Source: Endozoicomonas sp. NE40
GTDB taxonomy: Bacteria; Pseudomonadota; Gammaproteobacteria; Pseudomonadales; Endozoicomonadaceae
Length of the DNA: 64,000 nt
Reading direction: 5' to 3'
Assembly (NCBI RefSeq): GCF_040549045.1
Contig: NZ_JBEWTB010000002.1
Location: forward strand, 3,241,001-3,305,000
Both the position numbers and the translations under genes were made by a program. The notes below the pieces were generated by a model. It did not search any database. It saw only the letters and a list, made by a program, of their open reading frames with translations, and was not told where the DNA came from. Of the stretch, positions 25,243 to 35,116 are shown piece by piece (position 1 is the stretch's first letter; every line of letters starts with the position of its first letter).

Positions 25243-25314
25243 TCAACTTTTTGGATGGGGCTCTCAGTGAATCATCAGAGACGATTCTGAAAGAGAGCAT
25301 CACCCGTTGTGAAA

Positions 25315-25776
25315 TCAGGCAGTTTTCAGCTGCTTGACTTTCTCTTTGCCGATTTTTTTAGTGTCTTCTTTTTCTGCCTCATCGCCTTTAGGCAGCAGTT
25401 CACCGGTTTTGTGCATGCGCTCCATGCGGCCGTTAATGGCTGCACCGGCCACCATTTCCATCACGTCGTAATAAATGTTGCCATTGATTTCGGCGTTGCG
25501 GGACAGTTCCAGACGATCGGACGCATAAACATCGCCGTTTACCAGACCGTCGATACGAACATCCGTTGCACGAATATTGCCGGTTACAGAGCTACCCTTT
25601 ACCAGCTGCAACATGCCGCTGTCGGAGGTGATATTGCCCTTGATGGTCCCTTCAACATGAACATTGCCGCGAAAGCGAATATCACCTTCTATTTCTGTGC
25701 CACCGGAAATCAGGGTTGTGATATCGCTGTGATCATTGCCAGATGCTTTGGATTCGGAACTGTTTTTGCCCCACAT
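25315..25776 (-). CDS. Bactofilin (polymer-forming cytoskeletal protein)
   Basis: A 153-residue bactofilin. The central DUF583 core is built of short beta-helical turns of the type GDIRFRGNVHVEGTIKGNI, VTGNIRATDVRIDGLVNGDV and AEINGNIYY. Such proteins polymerise without nucleotide into filaments on the inner face of the membrane and help set cell shape, stalks or peptidoglycan enzyme location. The N-terminal tail is short and polar and the C-terminal tail is charged and Lys-rich (KKIGKEKVKQLK), both typical. No M23 peptidase gene, the usual partner, is adjacent. ATG 25776. It is divergent from the CPA1 antiporter. Confidence 0.9.
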   Translation of the reverse strand: MWGKNSSESKASGNDHSDITTLISGGTEIEGDIRFRGNVHVEGTIKGNITSDSGMLQLVKGSSVTGNIRATDVRIDGLVNGDVYASDRLELSRNAEINGNIYYDVMEMVAGAAINGRMERMHKTGELLPKGDEAEKEDTKKIGKEKVKQLKTA

Positions 25777-26011
25777 GGACGAAGAAACCTATGTAGTTAA
25801 TGTCAGTAAAACTACGCAAAAAGACGCAGAGGGATTGATACCATTCCGATTTCTAACGCAGGTTGAAAATCGGCAATGGCATCAGGCTGGCATTTTCAAC
25901 GATCGTGGGCTTGACTGCAATTAGTAACAGCCTGAAGTCGTGTACTTTGACGAGACTCAGGCTGCTTAAGGGCAGAGCAGTCTGCTTTCTCCTTTTTTGC
26001 GAGGTTCTCGT

Positions 26012-27304
26012 ATGCAGGAAACCAGTTTAGCTGATCCGGTTCTGATGCTGGCCGGTTTATTACTACTTGCTACCAGTTCGGCGATTCTTCTAAAGCGGAT
26101 TAGATTTCCTTATACCATTGGCCTGGTCATTATCGGAATGATTCTTGCCAGCCTGGCACAATACTCCAATCAACTTGAACTGTTGCACCGGGTAGAGCTG
26201 TCTCACGACCTTATTATGTATGTGTTATTGCCAGTACTGATTTTTGGCGCTGCCCTGCACATTAAAATTCCGCATATGTTCCGGGAGATGAAAACGGTTA
26301 TGACACTGGCAGTCCCCGGCGTGGTTCTGTCAATGCTGATTATAGGGTACCTGCTGAATGTCCTGACCCCCCTGACTCTGGCTGGAGCCATGTTGTTCGG
26401 GGCATTAATTTCAGCCACTGACCCGGTAGCGGTAATCGCGTTGTTCAAAGAGGTCGGGGCTCCTGACCGTATGTTAATGCTGATGGATGTGGAGAGCCTG
26501 TTTAATGATGCGACAGCCATTGTCGTCTTTGGCATTGTTCTTTCTGTCGTTCAGTCTGGCTCAGGCTTCACCGGCTGGATGCTGTTGGAAGGGATAGGGT
26601 CATTTATAGAAGTGTTTTTTGGTGGCATTCTGGTGGGCGGTGTCCTTGGCCTGAGTATGTGCTGGTTATTGAAGCTGGGTCGTGGCAGTCCTTTTGTACA
26701 GATTGCAAATTCAACGATTCTCGCTTACGGAAGCTTTATTATTGCGGATCATATCTTTGGCTTTTCCGGAGTGATGTCAACAATTGCAGCGGGGCTTGTG
26801 ATTCGTTCTTCTATCGGTGAACTGCTTTCTAACCAGGTTCGGCAGTTAATTGAACCGTACTGGGACTTTATTGTCTTTATTGCCAACAGCCTGGTTTTTC
26901 TGCTGCTGGGATTCAAGGAAAGCCTGCTGATCAAGAGTCCTGAGCGGTTGCTGGATGCCTTCCCCTGGCTGCTTATCGCGATAGTGGTTGTATTACTCGC
27001 CCGTTTTTTGGTGGTCTACCTGTTGCTTCCTGCCTCTGATGTTTTTTTAAGAGGCAGGGAAGTCGATATGAAAGTGAAGGCTATTATATTCTGGGGCGGC
27101 CTCAGGGGTGTGGTACCCGTGGCCCTGATGGTGTCTATTCCTTCTGATATGGAATACCAGAACCTGATTATTGATATGACATTAGCGGTGATTCTGTTCT
27201 CTCTGCTGGTTCAGGGAACGACGGTTAACTGGTTGATGTGCAGGCTGAGAGTGAATCAGAAGTATCATATAGTCAGGGCTGCCATGAAAAAACTCGGCGG
27301 CTGA
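26012..27304 (+). CDS. CPA1-family sodium:proton antiporter (NhaP-like)
   Basis: A 430-residue inner-membrane exchanger with about twelve helices. The family's ion-site blocks are visible: LISATDPVAVIALFKEVGAP and MDVESLFNDATAIVVF, with the ND pair in the second. GGLRGVVPVALMVS near residue 370 is the conserved NhaP/NhaG block. It should exchange sodium (or potassium) for protons and fits a marine habitat, together with NhaC and the Kef-type protein nearby. ATG 26012 is used because GCGAGG lies upstream; the frame extends to 25997. A strong terminator follows, shared with convergent uvrA. The cytoplasmic C-terminal tail is very short. Confidence 0.88.
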   Translation: MQETSLADPVLMLAGLLLLATSSAILLKRIRFPYTIGLVIIGMILASLAQYSNQLELLHRVELSHDLIMYVLLPVLIFGAALHIKIPHMFREMKTVMTLAVPGVVLSMLIIGYLLNVLTPLTLAGAMLFGALISATDPVAVIALFKEVGAPDRMLMLMDVESLFNDATAIVVFGIVLSVVQSGSGFTGWMLLEGIGSFIEVFFGGILVGGVLGLSMCWLLKLGRGSPFVQIANSTILAYGSFIIADHIFGFSGVMSTIAAGLVIRSSIGELLSNQVRQLIEPYWDFIVFIANSLVFLLLGFKESLLIKSPERLLDAFPWLLIAIVVVLLARFLVVYLLLPASDVFLRGREVDMKVKAIIFWGGLRGVVPVALMVSIPSDMEYQNLIIDMTLAVILFSLLVQGTTVNWLMCRLRVNQKYHIVRAAMKKLGG

Positions 27305-27335
27305 ATATTACGAATTTCTTTGAATGACGAATAAA

Positions 27336-27365
27336 GTGAGGCTGAAAAACAGCCTCACGGTTTTT
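27336..27365 (+). terminator. Rho-independent terminator of the CPA1 antiporter
   Basis: A perfect 9-bp stem (GTGAGGCTG/CAGCCTCAC) with an AAAAA loop, then GG and five T residues, ending just before the convergent uvrA stop. Confidence 0.82.
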
Positions 27366-27371
27366 GCCTGC

Positions 27372-30203
27372 CTATTTTTGCAGGCAGAGCATGGGTTTAA
27401 GGAAACGGCCTGTATGGGACATATCCATATCTGCAACGGTTTCGGGCGTGCCTGTGGCAATGATTTCACCACCGCCATCGCCGCCTTCCGGCCCAAGATC
27501 CACAATCCAGTCTGCGGTTTTAATGACATCCAGATTGTGTTCTATCACGACAACCGTATTGCCGTGATCCCGCAGGCGGTGCAGAACATTAAGCAGCTGT
27601 TGTATATCGTGGAAGTGCAGGCCGGTCGTTGGTTCGTCCAGAATATACATGGTTTTGCCAGTATCCCGCTTGGACAGTTCTTTGGCCAGCTTGACCCGCT
27701 GGGCTTCACCGCCAGAAAGAGTTGTCGCATTCTGTCCCAGATGAATATACGACAGACCAACGTCCATCAGTGTCTGTAGTTTGCGGTTGATAGCGGGAAT
27801 GGCTTCGAAAAATTCAAGCGCTTCTTCCACGGTCATATCCAGCACTTCATCAATGCCTTTACCCTTGTATTTAACGTCAAGGGTTTCACGGTTGTAACGC
27901 TTACCTTTGCAGACATCACAGGGAACGTAGATATCTGGCAGAAAATGCATCTCTACCTTGATCACACCATCACCCTGACAGGCTTCACAGCGTCCGCCTT
28001 TGACGTTGAAGCTGAAACGGCCAGGCTTATACCCCCGGGAGCGGGCTTCCTGAGTACCGGCAAACAGTTCACGAATAGCGGTGAAGATGCCTGTATAGGT
28101 GGCGGGGTTGGAGCGTGGTGTGCGGCCAATCGGGCTCTGGTCAATATCAATGCATTTGTCAAAATGACTCATGCCGGTGATTTTTTTGTACGACGCCGAG
28201 CTGAGGGTTGTCGCTTTATTCAGTTCAGTCGCACAAATCGGGTAAAGAGTGCTGTTGATCAGGGTTGATTTACCGGAGCCGGAAACACCGGTGACACAGA
28301 TCATTAATCCGACAGGAATTTCCAGAGTGACGTTTTTGAGGTTGTTGCCGGAACAGCCGGAGAGTTTCAGCGTTTTCTTCTTGTCCCTTGGTGTTCGGTT
28401 TTCCGGAATCGCTATGGCTTTAGCCCCTGACAGGTACTGACCAGTCAAAGACTGTTCATTATCCATGACTTGTTGGGGAGAACCCTGGGCGATAATTTCT
28501 CCCCCGTGAATGCCCGCCCCCGGACCAATATCAATCACATGGTCTGCCATACGAATAGCATCTTCATCATGCTCTACGACAATGACCGTATTGCCAAGGT
28601 TACGCAGGCGGGTCAGGGTGCTAAGTAAGCGCTCATTATCTCGCTGATGCAGTCCAATGCTGGGTTCGTCAAGAATATACATAACACCTACCAGTCCGGC
28701 ACCAATCTGGCTGGCAAGGCGGATACGCTGGGCTTCACCACCCGACAGGGTATCGGCGCTGCGATCCAGGGTCAGGTAGTTCAAACCAACGTTGACCAGA
28801 AAGCTTAAGCGCTCACAAATTTCCTTCAGGATTTTTTCAGCAATTTCCCCCCGGTTGCCCGGCAGTTTCAATTCATTGAAATACGTCAGTGCTCGTTCAA
28901 CAGGCAGCTTAACCAGTTCTGGCAGAGTTTCTTCCTGCACAAAGACATTGCGGGATTCCAGACGCAGGCGCGACCCTTTACAGCCCGGACAGCTCTGGGT
29001 ACTCAGGTATTTTGACAGCTCATCCCGCACAGCCTGTGACTCAGTATCCCGGAAGCGTCGTTCAAAGTTCGGAATAATGCCTTCAAAGCGATGACGTTTT
29101 TTATAGATATCGCCACGATCATTCACGTAACTGAAATCAATCTGGTCTTCACCGGAGCCGTACAGGATGGTTTCCTGCTGTTTGGCGGTCAGGTCATCAA
29201 AGGCCGTATCAATATTAAATCCGTAATGTTTTGCCAGAGACTTCAGCATGTGGAAGTAATAAACACTGCGTCTGTCCCAGCCCCGGATCGCACCTTCTGC
29301 CAGTGTTAACTCGGGGTGCTGGACAATACGATCCTGGTCGAAGAACTGTTTAACGCCCAGGCCATCACAGGTAGGGCAGGCCCCCGCCGGGTTGTTAAAG
29401 GAGAACATGCGGGGTTCCAGCTCATTGATGCTGTAACCACACTCCGGACAGGCAAAACGGGCGGAATAAACGACGTCGTCCTGCTCACCGTCCATATAGC
29501 TCACCGACACCAGTCCATCGGTCAGCTCCAGCGCGGTTTCAATGGACTCAGCCAGACGCAGTTGCAGATCGTCGCGTACCTTGAAACGGTCAACCACCAC
29601 TTCAATGGTGTGCTTCTTTTTCTTGTCCAGAGCCGGAGGGTTATCCAGATCGGTGACAATGCCATTGATACGGGCGCGGATAAAACCCTGAGTTTTCAGC
29701 TCATTGAATACATGCAGGTGCTCACCTTTTCGATCCCTGACCACCGGAGCCAGAAGCATCAGCTTAGTACCTTCCGGTATCGCAAGAATCTGGTCGACCA
29801 TCTGGCTGACCGTCTGGGCTTCCAGAGGCTGGTGGTGTTTTGGGCAGCGAGGAATACCGGTGCGGGCGAAGAGAAGGCGCAGGTAGTCGTATATTTCGGT
29901 AATGGTACCCACTGTTGAGCGTGGATTGTGACTGGTGGACTTTTGTTCGATGGAAATGGCCGGTGACAGACCTTCTATATGGTCGACATCCGGCTTTTCC
30001 ATCATTGACAGAAACTGGCGGGCATAGGCTGACAGGGATTCAACGTAACGGCGCTGGCCTTCAGCGTACAGGGTATCAAACGCCAGTGAAGACTTGCCTG
30101 AGCCGGACAGACCCGTTATCACGATCAGGCTGTCTCTTGGCATTTCCAGATCAATGTTCTTCAGGTTATGCGTTCTTGCGCCCTGTACCGTAATTTTGTC
30201 CAC
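27372..30203 (-). CDS. uvrA: Excinuclease ABC subunit A
   Basis: UvrA is the damage-recognition ATPase of nucleotide excision repair; it loads UvrB at bulky lesions. The 943-residue protein has two ABC ATPase halves. The first Walker A is GLSGSGKSSLAFD with a CPEC zinc site, and signature TLSGGEAQRIRLASQIGAGL. The second Walker A is GVSGSGKSTLINS with a CEAC...CDVC zinc finger and signature TLSGGEAQRVKLAKEL. All catalytic motifs are intact. ATG 30203 begins MDKITVQGARTHNLKN as usual. The nearby order uvrA, YajR-type MFS, ssb is the common gammaproteobacterial arrangement, here interrupted by one orphan gene. Confidence 0.97.
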   Translation of the reverse strand: MDKITVQGARTHNLKNIDLEMPRDSLIVITGLSGSGKSSLAFDTLYAEGQRRYVESLSAYARQFLSMMEKPDVDHIEGLSPAISIEQKSTSHNPRSTVGTITEIYDYLRLLFARTGIPRCPKHHQPLEAQTVSQMVDQILAIPEGTKLMLLAPVVRDRKGEHLHVFNELKTQGFIRARINGIVTDLDNPPALDKKKKHTIEVVVDRFKVRDDLQLRLAESIETALELTDGLVSVSYMDGEQDDVVYSARFACPECGYSINELEPRMFSFNNPAGACPTCDGLGVKQFFDQDRIVQHPELTLAEGAIRGWDRRSVYYFHMLKSLAKHYGFNIDTAFDDLTAKQQETILYGSGEDQIDFSYVNDRGDIYKKRHRFEGIIPNFERRFRDTESQAVRDELSKYLSTQSCPGCKGSRLRLESRNVFVQEETLPELVKLPVERALTYFNELKLPGNRGEIAEKILKEICERLSFLVNVGLNYLTLDRSADTLSGGEAQRIRLASQIGAGLVGVMYILDEPSIGLHQRDNERLLSTLTRLRNLGNTVIVVEHDEDAIRMADHVIDIGPGAGIHGGEIIAQGSPQQVMDNEQSLTGQYLSGAKAIAIPENRTPRDKKKTLKLSGCSGNNLKNVTLEIPVGLMICVTGVSGSGKSTLINSTLYPICATELNKATTLSSASYKKITGMSHFDKCIDIDQSPIGRTPRSNPATYTGIFTAIRELFAGTQEARSRGYKPGRFSFNVKGGRCEACQGDGVIKVEMHFLPDIYVPCDVCKGKRYNRETLDVKYKGKGIDEVLDMTVEEALEFFEAIPAINRKLQTLMDVGLSYIHLGQNATTLSGGEAQRVKLAKELSKRDTGKTMYILDEPTTGLHFHDIQQLLNVLHRLRDHGNTVVVIEHNLDVIKTADWIVDLGPEGGDGGGEIIATGTPETVADMDMSHTGRFLKPMLCLQK

Positions 30204-30291
30204 TGCCTGCTCCTCTGCGTGGGCATTAAACCAACAGAGGAGTATAAAACAAACATTGCGTTAAACAGTATTGAATTTTATCGAGTCAGGT

Positions 30292-30307
30292 CTGTCGATA
30301 TTTATAG
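30292..30307. promoter_or_regulatory. Possible LexA box upstream of uvrA
   Basis: CTGT, eight bases, ATAG differs from the CTGT-N8-ACAG SOS consensus at one position. It lies about 90 bases before the uvrA start and overlaps the 3' end of the upstream gene. uvrA is LexA-controlled in many relatives. Confidence 0.3.
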
Positions 30308-31261
30308 AGGTTGCGACGGATCGATGTATTTGGTTTTAGCGAACTTCAGAGATTGATAACCGTTTGGCCAGGGGGCATCAATGACCCAGTAATACCCCCA
30401 GTTTCCTGATAGTTTGGAATACTGGGTAACAATGAAAAATTCATGGCTGGTTTTATGAAGGTGTGAAATGCCAGGAACGGGAAAATCGTAATAGTACTGG
30501 TGATCAGCACTTTCCAGAGGGTGTTGCATTTTCGACAGTTCCGGAGCGTGATGGCAGATATGCAGTTCTTTCTTCTCCCCTGAAGGCAGATTGTTCAGTT
30601 CCGGGAATGACGGCGATAATCGTTGCCAGTTTTGTTCACTTCTGGTTATGGCGGAATTTACACTGGAAGGGCTGCCATCCTGTTTAACGTAAGAAACCGG
30701 AGTGGCGACAAGAGCCAGCTTTTTTGTGTTGACGTTGTAAACCAGCTTGGGCAGTAAAAGAGTATCGAGTTGGTCTGCTTTTACTCCCAGCGCCTGATGA
30801 GGGAAGGTCATTGTATGGTCATTGAACCATTTCCGGCACTGTCTGTTAAGGTCATTCAGGTCAATCGACGTGCCTTTGGTTTTTATAATTGGTGAGCAGA
30901 CGGCACGTTCTACAAATTGCATAACGGTTCGCTCATGACGTGTCGGACTAATGTACTGACCGCGGATAATCTTAGGAGTGAGTACTACTTCAGAGCCACC
31001 GTGTTTATGACTGTTGGTGGTATCAACCTCATAGGTGATTTTCGGGAGCAGGGTCATGCTCTCTTCAAAGCTATTGCCATAACCGGGGCTGTATTGTACC
31101 AGGAGGTATATTCCTGCAATTGCAAAGGTAAGTACTGCAGGAATAATAAGGTTTTTATTGGCCTGTGCCTGTTGAGTGGGAGTCACTGTGACCAGACAGA
31201 GCAGAATAATGAGCAGGCTTTTTCTGAACTGAAAAAAAGGCGCTGTTTTTGGGTACGTCAT
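30302..31261 (-). CDS. Secreted or membrane-anchored orphan, 319 aa
   Basis: Unrecognised. Two N-terminal hydrophobic stretches are seen: residues 15-33 (LLIILLCLVTVTPTQQAQA, a likely signal peptide) and residues 38-57 (LIIPAVLTFAIAGIYLLVQY, which could anchor the protein in the membrane). The rest is a soluble domain with few cysteines (AVCSPII, NRQCRKW, HICHHAP) and many aromatic residues near the end (WGYYWVIDAPWPNGYQS). No catalytic motif is evident. It sits between uvrA and the MFS gene and breaks an otherwise conserved block, which suggests later insertion. ATG 31261 has no strong ribosome site. Confidence 0.6.
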   Translation of the reverse strand: MTYPKTAPFFQFRKSLLIILLCLVTVTPTQQAQANKNLIIPAVLTFAIAGIYLLVQYSPGYGNSFEESMTLLPKITYEVDTTNSHKHGGSEVVLTPKIIRGQYISPTRHERTVMQFVERAVCSPIIKTKGTSIDLNDLNRQCRKWFNDHTMTFPHQALGVKADQLDTLLLPKLVYNVNTKKLALVATPVSYVKQDGSPSSVNSAITRSEQNWQRLSPSFPELNNLPSGEKKELHICHHAPELSKMQHPLESADHQYYYDFPVPGISHLHKTSHEFFIVTQYSKLSGNWGYYWVIDAPWPNGYQSLKFAKTKYIDPSQPL

Positions 31262-31457
31262 AAATACTTATTCCCTTCTGTTTTGATATTAACCAAGGAG
31301 AAAAGTAGTTGAGGCAGAGGGAAGTGTTGGAAAAAATTGCTCTACAGGAGTAGTGAATGTACCTGCATGGCATCGATTATTTTGCTATTTGTGAACTTGT
31401 TTCCGGTATTTCCTGATAAACTTGGCGTTACTGGAAAATAGTTATAAGAAGTCAGTA

Positions 31458-32810
31458 ATGTCTGGTCAGGAAATCAAAGCATCTCTCTCTTTGTCTCTGG
31501 TATTTATGTTCCGCATGTTCGGACTGTTTATGGTACTGCCTGTGATGGCGCTGTATGCCGATCAGCTCGAAGGTGCGACGCCCTTGCTGGTGGGGCTGGC
31601 GATTGGGGCTTATGGCTTCAGTCAGGCATTATTGCAGATACCGTTTGGCTGGCTGTCGGACCGGGTGGGACGTAAAAAAGTCATTATTGCCGGTTTGTTA
31701 CTGTTTGTGGCGGGGAGCCTGGTGGCTGCTTATGCCGAGTCGATTCAGGGGGTGATTCTGGGGCGGGTTCTGCAGGGTTGTGGCGCCATCGCCGGGGCGG
31801 TCACTGCGCTGCTGGCAGACCTGACCCGAGAACAGTACCGTACCCGTTCCATGGCGATTTTTGGCATGGGAATCGGTTTGTCCTTTTGTCTCGCCATGAT
31901 GCTGGGGCCTGCTATTGCTGCGAGCTGGGGGTTGTCAGGTTTGTTTCTCAGTAATGTCTGGCTGGCCGGTGCAGGCATTTTGATTGTGTTGCTGATCGTA
32001 CCTTCAGCGGCGACACGACGGCAGGATCTGAATTCATTCGTCAGTAAAAAAAGCGTCTGGCAAGTTCTGCATAACGTTGAATTGCTGCGTTTGATGTTTG
32101 GTATTTTTACCCTGCATTTCATCGTCATGGGGCTATTTGTGTTTCTGCCCCGTGAACTCGAAAGCACCATGAACATCCCCCGTGCATCACATGGCTGGGT
32201 GTATCTGGTGGGGTTGCTGGGTTCTTTTCTGGTGATTATTCCCTTCATTATCTACAGCGAAAAGCAACGGCGGTTAAAGCAGTGTTTTGTAGCGGCGGTT
32301 ACGCTGCTGTTAGTGTCGATGGTGTTTATGGCGCAGGCAGGGGAACATCGCTGGTTGCTGATTTCCGGATTACTGGTATTCTTCGCCGGTTTTAATTTTC
32401 TGGAAGCATCCCTGCCTTCACTGGCCAGCAAGTTGTCACCCGCAGGCACCCGTGGTACGACCATGGGGCTGTACTCAACCTGCCAGTTTGCCGGGGCAGC
32501 CCTTGGTGGGGTTCTGTCGGGTCTGGGTTATGAGTATCTGGGACTGAACGGGGTGTTGATGGTCTGTGCAATTCCCACTGCACTCTGGTGGCTATTGTCT
32601 GTTACCATGAAGCATCCCCCCTACGTCAGCAGTATGGTGATGGCACTGAATCCTGCCAATGGTCAGGATGCCGGTTCAATGAGCCGGACGCTTGCTGTTA
32701 TCCCCGGGGTTGAAGAAGTCACGGTTCTGGGCAGGGAACGAACTGCCTATTTAAAAGTGAACCGCAGGACACTCGATATGTCAGCGCTGCGACAGTATGG
32801 AGAGTGTTGA
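31458..32810 (+). CDS. MFS transporter of the YajR type
   Basis: A 450-residue major facilitator with twelve membrane helices. Motif A is GWLSDRVGRKKV between helices two and three, and helix four has the LGRVLQGCGAIAGAVTALLAD block. After helix twelve, an extra soluble domain (about residues 385-450, including VIPGVEEVTVLGRERTAYLKV) has the ferredoxin-like pattern of the YAM domain that defines YajR. The substrate is unknown; proton-driven drug efflux is the usual guess. ATG 31458 is preferred over 31422. It is followed by ssb 141 bases later, the same order as in Pseudomonas. Confidence 0.87.
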   Translation: MSGQEIKASLSLSLVFMFRMFGLFMVLPVMALYADQLEGATPLLVGLAIGAYGFSQALLQIPFGWLSDRVGRKKVIIAGLLLFVAGSLVAAYAESIQGVILGRVLQGCGAIAGAVTALLADLTREQYRTRSMAIFGMGIGLSFCLAMMLGPAIAASWGLSGLFLSNVWLAGAGILIVLLIVPSAATRRQDLNSFVSKKSVWQVLHNVELLRLMFGIFTLHFIVMGLFVFLPRELESTMNIPRASHGWVYLVGLLGSFLVIIPFIIYSEKQRRLKQCFVAAVTLLLVSMVFMAQAGEHRWLLISGLLVFFAGFNFLEASLPSLASKLSPAGTRGTTMGLYSTCQFAGAALGGVLSGLGYEYLGLNGVLMVCAIPTALWWLLSVTMKHPPYVSSMVMALNPANGQDAGSMSRTLAVIPGVEEVTVLGRERTAYLKVNRRTLDMSALRQYGEC

Positions 32811-32951
32811 CAAAAACCGGCACCTGCTGACACATTGATGAAACCGCCATGAGTAAATGTTGTCTACTGATACAGCCATGAGCGGCTTTTGGTAGGTTGC
32901 TTTCGATAGAAAGCACAATGTTTACCGGATATATAATATTGGAGAATTTAG

Positions 32952-33554
32952 ATGGCACGTGGTGTTAACAAGGTCATTCTGATCGGTAATCTGGGCGGCG
33001 ATCCGGATGTCCGGTTTACCCCTAATGGCAGTGCGGTAGCCAATCTTAACGTGGCTACCAGCGAATCCTGGACGGACAAAAATACCGGTCAGCGTCAGGA
33101 TCGCACCGAATGGCACCGTGTTGTGGTGTTCGGCAAGCTGGCTGAGATTTGTCAACAGTATCTGCGCAAGGGTTCCAAGGTTTACCTCGAAGGTAAATTG
33201 CAAACCCGTAAATGGCAGGACCAGCAGGGTCAGGATCGTTACACCACAGAAGTGGTGGTAGACGGTTTCAGTGGGCAGATGCAAATGCTGGACGGCCGTC
33301 AGGACGGCGGCATGGGTGCTGCACCAAACCAGATGGGTGGTGGCTACCAGCAGCCTCAGGCGGCTCCTCAGCAACAGGCACCACAGCAGCGTCCACCGCA
33401 GCAGCAATATGCGGCTCCGCAGCAACAGGCTCAGCCACAGGCGCAGCAGCGTCCGACTCCAGCGCCTCAGCAGGCAGCACCACAACAGCAGGCAGCTCCT
33501 CAGCCAGCGGCTGCAGCTGGGTTTGATGATTTTGACGATGATATTCCGTTCTAG
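32952..33554 (+). CDS. ssb: Single-stranded DNA-binding protein
   Basis: SSB coats single-stranded DNA as a tetramer and recruits repair and replication partners. The 200-residue protein has the OB-fold (residues 1-110: MARGVNKVILIGNLGGDPDV, WHRVVVFGKLAEICQQYLRK), a long Gln/Pro/Ala-rich linker and the essential acidic tip DFDDDIPF that binds partner proteins. The linker is almost entirely CAG/CCG-type codons, a low-complexity stretch liable to slippage. ATG 32952 follows TTGGAG. A strong terminator comes right after. No clear LexA box was found before it. Confidence 0.97.
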   Translation: MARGVNKVILIGNLGGDPDVRFTPNGSAVANLNVATSESWTDKNTGQRQDRTEWHRVVVFGKLAEICQQYLRKGSKVYLEGKLQTRKWQDQQGQDRYTTEVVVDGFSGQMQMLDGRQDGGMGAAPNQMGGGYQQPQAAPQQQAPQQRPPQQQYAAPQQQAQPQAQQRPTPAPQQAAPQQQAAPQPAAAAGFDDFDDDIPF

Positions 33555-33588
33555 ACCAAGACAAATTTAAAAATGTAGAAAACTTGAT

Positions 33589-33616
33589 AGAAAAGCCGCT
33601 TTATAGCGGCTTTTCT
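33589..33616 (+). terminator. Terminator of ssb
   Basis: A perfect 12-bp stem (AGAAAAGCCGCT/AGCGGCTTTTCT) with a TTAT loop; the A- and T-rich flanks of the stem serve as the U tract. Confidence 0.8.
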
Positions 33617-33701
33617 AGTCGGCTATGCCCCATGAAGTTCTTCGCAGAGCTATTGCATCAATCCCAAACGCCAGAGTAGCGCAGCATACTCAGCTGATAG
33701 T

Positions 33702-34898
33702 TCAAAACCCCGCTGAGCCTGAAGGATTAAAATGAGCTCGAATCAAGTCATTCAGATCACTGTTCAGGAGCGAGCCCCCGTTTTGCTGAGAGGCGGCGGC
33801 AGGCAGCCGGGAGCGAAAGTCCTCATGGACAAACTGGAAGTGATAATCCCCCTCGTGAATGTCAGCATGTGACACAATAAGGTAGTTCGACGCTTGCCGC
33901 CAGGGACGAACAATCAGGCAGATATAAAAATTCGGGCCTGAATCCGAACCCCGGGTTGAAATGATGTGAACCCTGTAGGCTGCTTGTTCTCCCGGCACCC
34001 TTTCGAGCGTTATTTCCACTGGCGTTGGTTGCTCGTAAAAGCCGGATACAACAATGCGTTCCTGCCAGGTTAACACTGAACGCGACTGTGACCCTGAACC
34101 ACGAATAACTTTCAACGGAATGCTCTGCTTATATTCAGCGTTGATCTTATTGAGCGAGCAACAGCGAGGCGAGCATGGACAGCCACCATGGGGGGGCTTA
34201 TACCAGGCTTTAGTAGTGGCAGGACCTGACTCCAGTTCACGAATATGACTCATCAGCCACTGTTGCGCTTCAGGTTCTCCGAGTGAAAGCCTGAGAACCA
34301 CTGTTTCCGGTAGAATCTCGACAGCATCAGAACTGCCTGCCGGAGTATGAGCCAGATTGATTAATTCAAATTCATCTCGTAATCGGTTATGGAAATGGTT
34401 AAAGCAAGAAATCGACCGACGTCCCCATATGTCATACCATGGGCCCGAACGTTCTTTACTTGAACGTTTACTTGAACTAAAGCACCAAAGATCAAAAATG
34501 AGCTCTCCCAAATCCCTTGCCGCCATGTGTCTGTAGGTATACCGAATTAAACTCTCAGCATTTGAAAAGTTAAAAAAAGTGCACGCCATGTTTTCCCTAT
34601 GGTGGTATGCCTCCTGACCATCATGCCAGTAGGCGCTTCTGTTGATACGGACTTCAGTGTTCCGTATGAACACAAATTGTTTCTTTGTGTCTTCAAAAAA
34701 TGGAAGAGTGGCCTCGAAGTGTTCCTTGTAGCTTCCACTGGCAAGGATTACCTCGTTATGCGTGTCGTTATGCGTGCGAAGGGTCCATTGATAAAGCGCG
34801 TCAGGAAGCCCTGCACAGGTACTGGTCGCCAATGAACCAACAAAAAGAGTGATTAGAATAAGCCTGACGAATGGTAGAAACGACATGTCAGCAGTCAT
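33702..34898 (-). CDS. Secreted cysteine-containing orphan, 398 aa
   Basis: Unrecognised. The signal peptide is clear (FLPFVRLILITLFVGSLATS, cleavage near STCAG). The mature protein is hydrophilic with aromatic-rich segments (RSAYWHDGQEAYHHRE, YTYRHMAARDLGELIFDLWCF) and a compact cysteine cluster CPCSPRCC around residue 245 that could bind a metal or form disulfides. No enzyme motif could be assigned. ATG 34898 is used; ATG 34886 gives the same signal peptide. It lies alone between ssb and the cystine symporter, like the other secreted orphans in this window. Confidence 0.6.
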   Translation of the reverse strand: MTADMSFLPFVRLILITLFVGSLATSTCAGLPDALYQWTLRTHNDTHNEVILASGSYKEHFEATLPFFEDTKKQFVFIRNTEVRINRSAYWHDGQEAYHHRENMACTFFNFSNAESLIRYTYRHMAARDLGELIFDLWCFSSSKRSSKERSGPWYDIWGRRSISCFNHFHNRLRDEFELINLAHTPAGSSDAVEILPETVVLRLSLGEPEAQQWLMSHIRELESGPATTKAWYKPPHGGCPCSPRCCSLNKINAEYKQSIPLKVIRGSGSQSRSVLTWQERIVVSGFYEQPTPVEITLERVPGEQAAYRVHIISTRGSDSGPNFYICLIVRPWRQASNYLIVSHADIHEGDYHFQFVHEDFRSRLPAAASQQNGGSLLNSDLNDLIRAHFNPSGSAGF

Positions 34899-35116
34899 CT
34901 TTTTTTGATAGTGCGCTTCAGAGTAGTCAAAAAGTGACGGTTAGCCTCTAAAATGCTCGTCATGCCGTTTTATTCGAGTCACTTCGTACCTCCGTAAGCC
35001 ACTGGCTCCAGCTGGCATCACCAATGAATCAGTCGCTCCCCGGACGAGCCTTAACTATCTTGTGAAAGTTGCCACGACTGCGTGTGTTCATCTGTTTTGA
35101 TCTTCAGGAGTACTCC

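Noticed and set aside
25200..25245. Tandem 18-bp repeats as a CRISPR start
   Set aside because: Units are directly adjacent with no spacers and only two copies; no cas gene is present.
32811..32951. Possible LexA box before ssb
   Set aside because: No CTGT-N8-ACAG with fewer than two mismatches was found in this spacer.
33350..33540. CAG-rich repetitive stretch resembling a repeat array
   Set aside because: It is the Gln/Pro/Ala linker of SSB in frame, an ordinary low-complexity region.
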